Source: JALONO01 sp038209965
Lineage (GTDB): Bacteria > Bacteroidota > Bacteroidia > Cytophagales > Thermoflexibacteraceae
Direction: 5' to 3'
Assembly (NCBI GenBank): GCA_038209965.1
Contig: JBBQXF010000096.1
Span: 1 to 18,490, forward strand
Length of the DNA stretch: 18,490 nucleotides
Notes under the pieces: generated by a model
The model's database searches: none
What the model saw: the letters and a program-made list of their open reading frames with translations, nothing else
Told to the model about the DNA's origin: nothing
Part shown: piece by piece, positions 14,773 to 18,490 of the stretch
Numbering within the stretch: the stretch's first letter is position 1
Layout: the number at the start of each line of letters is the position of its first letter
Made by a program: the position numbers and the translations under genes

Positions 14773-15645
14773 ATGAACACCCTCAAAAATCTATTGATAG
14801 CCTTCTGCCTGCTTAGTTCCCTCGTGGCTTGCGAGCAAGTGATCGAACTGGACGTGCCCAACCGCGAAACCGGCCTAGTCGTGGACGGCTTGGTGGTGGA
14901 TGACCCTGGCCGTACCCGCGTGGTCCTCACCACCAGCTCGCGGGTGAACGACCAAGCGCCCACCCCACGTGTGAGCGGGGCCCAAGTGAGCATCGTTGAG
15001 CAGGAACAGAACCTGACCGAAATCCTGCGCGAAACCCAGCCCGGGAGCGGCACTTACGTCCCCACGACCGCCAATTTTCGGGGCCGGGTGGGCAGCAGCT
15101 TCCGCTTGGTCATCACCCTGCCCAACGGCTCGGTGTACGAGTCTGAAGTGGAGCCACTGGCCCCCATCACCCCCATTGACTCGATTTATTCCAAGCCCCG
15201 GACCGACGCTGAGAGGACTGACAAGGACACCGGTGCGCCGCTGTACGATGTGTTTATCGACATTACCGATCCGTTAAATGAAAAAAATTTTTATCGTTTT
15301 GAGTACTTGATCAATGGCATCCTTGGCCCTGATCTGTCGGATAGGTTTGGGATCACGCGCGACGAACTTTACAACGGGCAGTCGCTCAAGGGGGCCATCT
15401 CTTTTCGGAACAGTCAAACGGTGAAAGGGGCCAGGGCCAAGGTCGAGATGTACTCCATTAGCAAAGGGGCCTACAATTATTACAGCCTCATTGGGCGGCA
15501 AATCTTCAATGGCGGGCCATTTGCTACCCCGCCTGAGCCGCTGCGGGGCAATATTTACCTGCGGGGCAACCGCAACAAGACCGCCTTTGGCTACTTTGCG
15601 GCCTCGGCAGTCACGGCCAGTTCGGTGGTGGTGGGCAGGGAATAA
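14773..15645 (+). CDS. DUF4249 family lipoprotein
   Basis: The product is 290 residues from the ATG at 14773, which gives a lipoprotein signal (MNTLKNLLIAFCLLSSLVAC) with lipobox LVAC and lipidated Cys20. An upstream frame to 14716 adds 19 residues that would bury the signal. Features typical of DUF4249 are: CEQVIELDVPN after the Cys; LVVDGLVVDDPGRTRVVLTTSS; SGAQVSIVEQ; a Gly-rich turn before FRLVITLPNGSVYESE; PIDSIYSKP; and near the end GNIYLRGN and GYFAASAV. The protein is compact for the family as I remember it. It probably sits on the outer membrane beside the TonB receptor encoded just upstream, in one operon. Its role is unknown in the family, and substrate capture is only an analogy to SusD. 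A long hairpin follows the stop. Confidence 0.88.
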   Translation: MNTLKNLLIAFCLLSSLVACEQVIELDVPNRETGLVVDGLVVDDPGRTRVVLTTSSRVNDQAPTPRVSGAQVSIVEQEQNLTEILRETQPGSGTYVPTTANFRGRVGSSFRLVITLPNGSVYESEVEPLAPITPIDSIYSKPRTDAERTDKDTGAPLYDVFIDITDPLNEKNFYRFEYLINGILGPDLSDRFGITRDELYNGQSLKGAISFRNSQTVKGARAKVEMYSISKGAYNYYSLIGRQIFNGGPFATPPEPLRGNIYLRGNRNKTAFGYFAASAVTASSVVVGRE

Positions 15646-15664
15646 CCAACCAAATTTGGACGAT

Positions 15665-15716
15665 CGAGGGGTTTCAAACTTGGGGGCGGCAGCGTGCTCA
15701 AGTTTGAAACCCTTCG
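15665..15716. terminator. Long hairpin between convergent genes, probable bidirectional terminator
   Basis: Positions 15665-15682 and 15699-15716 form an 18-bp stem with a single G-T wobble; the inner 14 bp (GGGTTTCAAACTTG) are perfect. The loop is 16 nt. It lies midway between the stops of two convergent genes. Neither strand has a U-tract after it, so it may act as a barrier or 3' end-stabilising hairpin rather than a standard intrinsic terminator. Confidence 0.55.
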
Positions 15717-15727
15717 GCCTTGTTGGA

Positions 15728-17797
15728 CTATTGCTTTAAAAAGCGGGCAAAGAAATCGGCGGTGGCTCCGTAGGCCGCCAGCCAATTGCGGTGCAACAAA
15801 AAAAAGTGGGTTTCGTCGGGCAGAATGAGCTGCTCCGTGTGCACCTTGCGCTTGGCCAGTTGCTCGGCCAAAGTAACGGTTTCGCTGAAGGGCACATTGC
15901 GGTCGTCGTCACCGTGGATGAGCAACACGGGTGAGCGCCAGCCGGCCAGAAAGTACAGGGGCGAGGATTCAAAAGCCCGTTTGGCCCAGTCGGGCCGTTG
16001 GAGCGGGTTGTAGTGGGGGATGAAATTTTTGACTATCACGTTCCAGTCATGGCAGCCGTGGATGTCCACCCCGCAGGCAAACAGATCGGAGGCCCGGGCC
16101 AGCCCCAGTGCGGTGAGGTAGCCGCCATAGGAGCCGCCCCACAGGCCGATCTTGGTGCCATCCACGTCGGGGCGGGCTTTGAGGTACAGGCCCGCGCCCA
16201 GCACATCGTTGAACTCGCTGGCCCCAGTGGCCCCGTAGTTGGGTGCTTCCCGGAAGTTGAGCCCATAGCCGATCCCACTGCGGAAATTGACCGCCAGCAC
16301 CACATAGCCAAGGTTGGCCAAATATTGGTTCATGGCGTAGGCATTGTGGTAATATTCGCCATAATTGAACCCCAAGAGCATTTGGCGGCGCGATCCACCG
16401 TGGAAAAAAACAATGGCGGGGCGTTTATCGGTGGCCCGGTGGTTTTTGGGCAGGAACAATTGGGCTTGGATCGGCAGCCCATCGGCCGCAGTGAGCGTAA
16501 CGGCCTGCGGTTCGACCAATTGGGCTTGGGGAAACCCGCCCGGAACCAGGTTGGGGGCCAAGTCGGTGAGGGTGCCCCGGGCCAGCACAGCGGGATGGGC
16601 CGGCCGGTTGGCCCCGGAGTGCAGGCAGAAGATCGTGCCGTCGCCCGATTGGGCAGCCAGCCACTCTATGCCCTTGCCCGAAGTGAGCGGGGTGGTGGGC
16701 GAAGTGGCCGAGACCCGCCACAAGTGCCGCCGCTCGGGGTCGCCGATGTTGGCGTTGTAAAGAATCGTTTTATTGTCAGATCCCAGCGTGGCATATTCCA
16801 CTTCGCCATTGCCGGGGGTGAGCAGCTTGGCTTCGCCCCCACTGGCCGGCAGGGCGTAGAGGTGGTTCCAGCCATTGCCCTCGTAGGGGAAAATCAAGTG
16901 GTTGTCGGCCGTCCAAAAAAGTAGGCTTTTCGCCACCAAGGCACTGGTAAACAGCGCACTGCCCCGGCCCGGCTGGGCCTCCCAAACGCGCTTGCCCTTG
17001 CCCGTGGCCACATCGGCCACCCAAATAGACCAAGGCAGGGCCTCGGGGCGGGGTTCAAAAATGAGGGCATCGCGATTGGCCCGCACACGGAGGAAGGCCA
17101 CCTGCCGGCCATCGGGCGACCAAACCGGGTGGTCATCCAGATCAGCCCCCGGGGCGAGGAAAGTAACCGACTGGTTGTCAAAATGATAGACTCCGATCAA
17201 GTGGTGATCTCCCCGGTTGCTGACAAAGGCCAGTTGGCGGCCCGAGGGCGACCAGCGGATGGCGCTTTGTGCCCCCCGGACGTGGAACAACTGGCGCGGC
17301 ACCAACGAATCCAAGTGGAGGCCCCAGACCTGCCCGCCCACTAGGTAAGCGAGCCGATCGCCCTTGGGCGAGAGTTCGGGCGAGGCCCCGGTGGCCAGTT
17401 TTTGGGCTGGTCCGCCCGCCGCGCTCACCCGGAAAATGGCCCGCTCCACCTTGGGCTGGAGTTGGGCCGGGTTGGGGATTTCGCCCGCCGAGTTGGGCGC
17501 GCCCCCGCGCTGGAAGATCAGGGAGTTGCCGTCGGGCGTAAAATGCAGATTGCTGATTTCCTGGCCATTGTCACCTTGGTACTGCGTGATTTGCCGGGGG
17601 GCCGCCCCCACTTGATCCAGCAACCAAATGTTGCGGGCCCCTTGTTGGTTGAACACCCAAGCCACCTTCTGGCCAACGGGCGAGGCCGTCAACTCACTGG
17701 GGAACGGGGCGGACATTACTTGCGGGAGGGAAAAAGTTTGGGCGAGCCCCAGATGGCCCAAAAGAGTGCCAAGGAGCACCAGCATAATTGTTTTCAT
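15728..17797 (-). CDS. Secreted S9 family peptidase (prolyl oligopeptidase family) with beta-propeller
   Basis: The product is 689 residues from the ATG at 17797, with signal peptide MKTIMLVLLGTLLGHLGLAQ. Residues 30-420 form a beta-propeller of PD40/WD40-like units (PDGNSLIF, SPKGDRLAYL, SPSGRQLAFVSN, SPDGRQVAFLR). The alpha/beta-hydrolase domain follows from about 430. It holds the oxyanion-side motif FFHGG (464-468), the nucleophile S556 in GGSYGGY, the acid D632 in HGDDDRNV and H664 in DETHFF. All three catalytic residues are present and the length is normal for secreted bacterial S9 enzymes. It should cleave short peptides, as a dipeptidyl- or acylaminoacyl-peptidase type; the exact specificity is not readable. 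It stands alone, convergent to the DUF4249 gene, with a promoter element just upstream. Confidence 0.95.
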   Translation of the reverse strand: MKTIMLVLLGTLLGHLGLAQTFSLPQVMSAPFPSELTASPVGQKVAWVFNQQGARNIWLLDQVGAAPRQITQYQGDNGQEISNLHFTPDGNSLIFQRGGAPNSAGEIPNPAQLQPKVERAIFRVSAAGGPAQKLATGASPELSPKGDRLAYLVGGQVWGLHLDSLVPRQLFHVRGAQSAIRWSPSGRQLAFVSNRGDHHLIGVYHFDNQSVTFLAPGADLDDHPVWSPDGRQVAFLRVRANRDALIFEPRPEALPWSIWVADVATGKGKRVWEAQPGRGSALFTSALVAKSLLFWTADNHLIFPYEGNGWNHLYALPASGGEAKLLTPGNGEVEYATLGSDNKTILYNANIGDPERRHLWRVSATSPTTPLTSGKGIEWLAAQSGDGTIFCLHSGANRPAHPAVLARGTLTDLAPNLVPGGFPQAQLVEPQAVTLTAADGLPIQAQLFLPKNHRATDKRPAIVFFHGGSRRQMLLGFNYGEYYHNAYAMNQYLANLGYVVLAVNFRSGIGYGLNFREAPNYGATGASEFNDVLGAGLYLKARPDVDGTKIGLWGGSYGGYLTALGLARASDLFACGVDIHGCHDWNVIVKNFIPHYNPLQRPDWAKRAFESSPLYFLAGWRSPVLLIHGDDDRNVPFSETVTLAEQLAKRKVHTEQLILPDETHFFLLHRNWLAAYGATADFFARFLKQ

Positions 17798-17820
17798 AGC
17801 AGAACACAGATACGGAAAAA

Positions 17821-17828
17821 CAAAACTA
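17821..17828 (-). promoter_or_regulatory. Candidate -7 promoter element of the S9 peptidase
   Basis: The minus strand reads TAGTTTTG, a perfect TAnnTTTG, 23 nt upstream of the ATG at 17797. No matching -33 TTTG was found at 19-20 nt. Confidence 0.4.
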
Positions 17829-17894
17829 GCTTTTTTTGGGAAATGCAGCGGCGTAGTCCAGCAGAAGCCAAGGGAACCGGGGCATGGGTTCGCG

Positions 17895-18461
17895 GCCTAG
17901 ATTCCACAATGGTGCGATTAAAAGGGGGTTCAGGCTGGCCCGTAAACCAGCCACCGCCTTGCGACTAACCCGTTTCAATTCCACAATGGTGCGATTAAAA
18001 GAGCAATAAGGAGAGAAATACAAACGCTTTCATGTTTTGTTTCAATTCCACAATGGTGCGATTAAAAGCACAGCCGCCGCCCAGCGCAGACGATTTACCA
18101 TTCGTTTCAATTCCACAATGGTGCGATTAAAAGACGTAAAAGCCCCGCTCATTTGGCCCGTTTGGTTGGTTTCAATTCCACAATGGTGCGATTAAAAGCG
18201 CAACCGATCAACCGCAGAAGAGGTTCAACTGGCACGTTTCAATTCCACAATGGTGCGATTAAAAGAACTATTACGACTATGACCAACGAGATTACGCAAG
18301 GTTTCAATTCCACAATGGTGCGATTAAAAGGGTGATGGCCCGGGGGTTCAGGAACGTTCCGTTTGTGTTTCAATTCCACAATGGTGCGATTAAAAGTATG
18401 TAAGAAAGGTCATCACCAAGTTGACCAAGCTGTTTCAATTCCACAATGGTGCGATTAAAAG
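17895..18461 (-). CRISPR. CRISPR array: nine 30-bp repeats, eight complete spacers
   Basis: Repeats start at 17895 (degenerate), 17972, 18039, 18104, 18169, 18236, 18301, 18367 and 18432. On the plus strand they begin GTTTCAATTCCACAATGG and end GTGCGATTAAAAG. Repeats two to nine are identical. Spacers from left to right are 47, 37, 35, 35, 37, 35, 36 and 35 bp; a ninth is cut by the window end. On the minus strand each repeat ends in ATTGAAAC, the 8-nt crRNA tag typical of type I-B and type III arrays processed by Cas6, so I infer minus-strand transcription. The leftmost repeat has lost its last six bases in that orientation, as expected for the leader-distal end. The leader and any cas genes would then lie beyond the right edge. 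No cas gene is in the window, so the type is unproven. Confidence 0.98.
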
Positions 18462-18490
18462 TAGGGCAATTGTAGTGGGCGGGGGAGGGG
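18462..18490. other. Partial spacer running into G-rich window edge
   Basis: The 29 bases after the last repeat should be a ninth spacer, but the final part is nearly all G. This resembles the other window edge and is probably unreliable sequence, so this spacer should not be used for target searches. Confidence 0.5.

Noticed and set aside
15998..16924. 308-codon plus-strand frame inside the S9 peptidase
   Set aside because: It is antisense to the catalytic and propeller regions of a complete enzyme.
17826..18023. 65-codon minus-strand frame over the array trailer
   Set aside because: It spans the two leftmost repeats and a spacer, so any protein-like look comes from the repeat sequence.
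18153..18335. 60-codon plus-strand frame over the CRISPR array
   Set aside because: It is made of translated CRISPR repeats (recurring FNSTMVRLK). Not a gene.

Overview
The window reads like a near-complete stretch of a Bacteroidota genome, probably from Cytophagia, Chitinophagia or Saprospiria (class is a guess). The evidence is two TonB-dependent receptors with N-terminal carboxypeptidase-regulatory-like domains, a DUF4249 lipoprotein directly behind one of them, a PD40-type S9 peptidase, an SHNLR-type histidine kinase, a PDDEXK_2/Rpn nuclease, and several matches to the Bacteroidota -7 promoter element TAnnTTTG. Both ends are G-rich homopolymer sequence that looks like contig-edge artefact, so the window is probably one whole short contig.

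Layout from left to right. Positions 109-3535 hold two tandem minus-strand paralogues of an exported caspase-fold (C14) protein with intact His/Cys dyads and beta-rich C-termini; a clean intrinsic terminator separates them. Divergent from these, 3768-6112 encodes a hybrid-like histidine kinase overlapping a stand-alone receiver protein by an ATGA junction. The kinase begins with a degenerate receiver domain that has lost its phospho-acceptor Asp. A 37-codon single-pass membrane ORF (6300-6413, minus) lies in the following gap. An orphan protein of a type familiar from phages and integrative elements is at 6541-7281.

Positions 7681-10767 hold a small His-rich two-helix membrane protein followed by a TonB-dependent receptor. 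The His clusters in the small protein and the plug sequence of the receptor suggest a metal or metal-complex uptake module, by inference. Strong hairpins follow, then a minus-strand Rpn/PDDEXK_2 nuclease (11030-11965) with 12-bp tandem repeats in its tail. Divergent from it is a second TonB-dependent receptor plus DUF4249 lipoprotein operon (12314-15645). This converges on a secreted prolyl-oligopeptidase-family S9 peptidase (15728-17797, minus).

Positions 17895-18461 are a CRISPR array of nine 30-bp repeats. It appears to be transcribed on the minus strand, with its trailer end inside the window and its leader, and any cas genes, beyond the right edge. No cas gene is present in the window.

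I see no clearly new multi-gene system. The items most worth a second look are the exported caspase pair facing the kinase/receiver pair, the pseudo-receiver itself, the overlooked 37-aa membrane ORF, and the His-rich protein with its receptor and an upstream palindrome.
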